Positions 5,331-5,406 of a stretch of DNA of 5,406 nucleotides are shown here, piece by piece. Below the pieces are notes generated by a model. That model was not told where the DNA came from and did not search any database. It saw nothing but the letters and a program-made list of their open reading frames with translations. Source of the stretch: Candidatus Thorarchaeota archaeon (GTDB lineage Archaea > Asgardarchaeota > Thorarchaeia > Thorarchaeales > Thorarchaeaceae); assembly GCA_013138615.1 (NCBI GenBank), contig WTCK01000094.1, forward strand, positions 1 to 5,406. Reading direction: 5' to 3'. The stretch's first letter is position 1. Each line of letters starts with the position of its first letter. The translations under genes and the position numbers were made by a program.

Positions 5331-5406
5331 ATTCCTCGAACTATGCGTACGCAATGCCTACGAGAACATGGCTGTTGATGAAGCAATAACGCTAGCCATT
5401 AAAGAG
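5317..5406 (+). CDS. Lipoate-protein ligase-like protein (5' part only)
   Basis: The first 30 codons of a gene that runs off the right edge. The translation carries ENMAVDEAI (residues 16-24), the hallmark N-terminal helix of the LplA/LipB/BirA ligase family (commonly N-M-A-L-D-E-A), after a strand (FRFLEL) where the family usually has a similar hydrophobic strand. Such enzymes activate or transfer lipoate or octanoate to the lysine of lipoyl carrier domains such as GcvH or E2 proteins. The start is fixed by an in-frame TGA at 5308-5310. The gene overlaps the radical SAM stop codon by 14 nt, which implies translational coupling. The catalytic lysine and lipoate loop lie outside the window, so ligase cannot be told from octanoyltransferase here. 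Confidence 0.75.
   Translation, partial: MEEFRFLELCVRNAYENMAVDEAITLAIKE

Noticed and set aside
1..5406. CRISPR arrays, tRNA/rRNA genes, insertion sequences
   Set aside because: I saw no spaced direct repeats, no tRNA-like cloverleaf ends, no transposase motifs and no terminal inverted repeats.

Overview
The window looks archaeal. It encodes a TrmB-type sugar/one-component regulator and a geranylgeranyl-reductase-family flavoprotein, both typical of archaea. It also has a TATA-like promoter, a GGAGGT-class ribosome binding site and a T-rich terminator. Base composition is moderate, with no extreme AT or GC bias, which fits a mesophilic or moderately thermophilic lineage. Thorarchaeota or another Asgard group is a guess from general resemblance only; nothing here proves it.

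Layout, all on the + strand: (1) the last 41 codons of a protein ending in one hydrophobic segment and a basic, Gly/Ser-rich tail (3-128), closed by a strong hairpin plus T-tract terminator (135-188); (2) a monocistronic-looking ureohydrolase (agmatinase/arginase family, 272-1201); (3) a tightly packed gene string that starts after a candidate TATA box and palindrome: TrmB-like regulator (1253-1963), GGR-like FAD reductase (1967-3340), a cytoplasmic M23/LytM-like protein with an unrecognised C-terminal domain (3344-4309), a radical SAM enzyme of the LipS1/LipS2 type (4335-5330), and the first 30 codons of a lipoate-protein ligase-like protein (5317-5406, cut by the window end). Gaps in the string are 3, 3, 25 and -14 nt, so it is probably one operon.

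The main reading is that the last string is a lipoyl-cofactor assembly operon of the non-canonical archaeal kind: a ligase loads octanoate or lipoate onto a carrier domain, and a pair of radical SAM proteins (LipS1 + LipS2, one visible here) inserts the sulfurs. On that reading the GGR-like flavoprotein may be an electron donor to the radical SAM step rather than a membrane-lipid reductase, and the M23-like protein is an unassigned component. The TrmB-like protein is the likely local regulator. The family calls are well supported by motifs. The joint pathway role is inference from gene order, and the second LipS gene is predicted to lie just outside the window.
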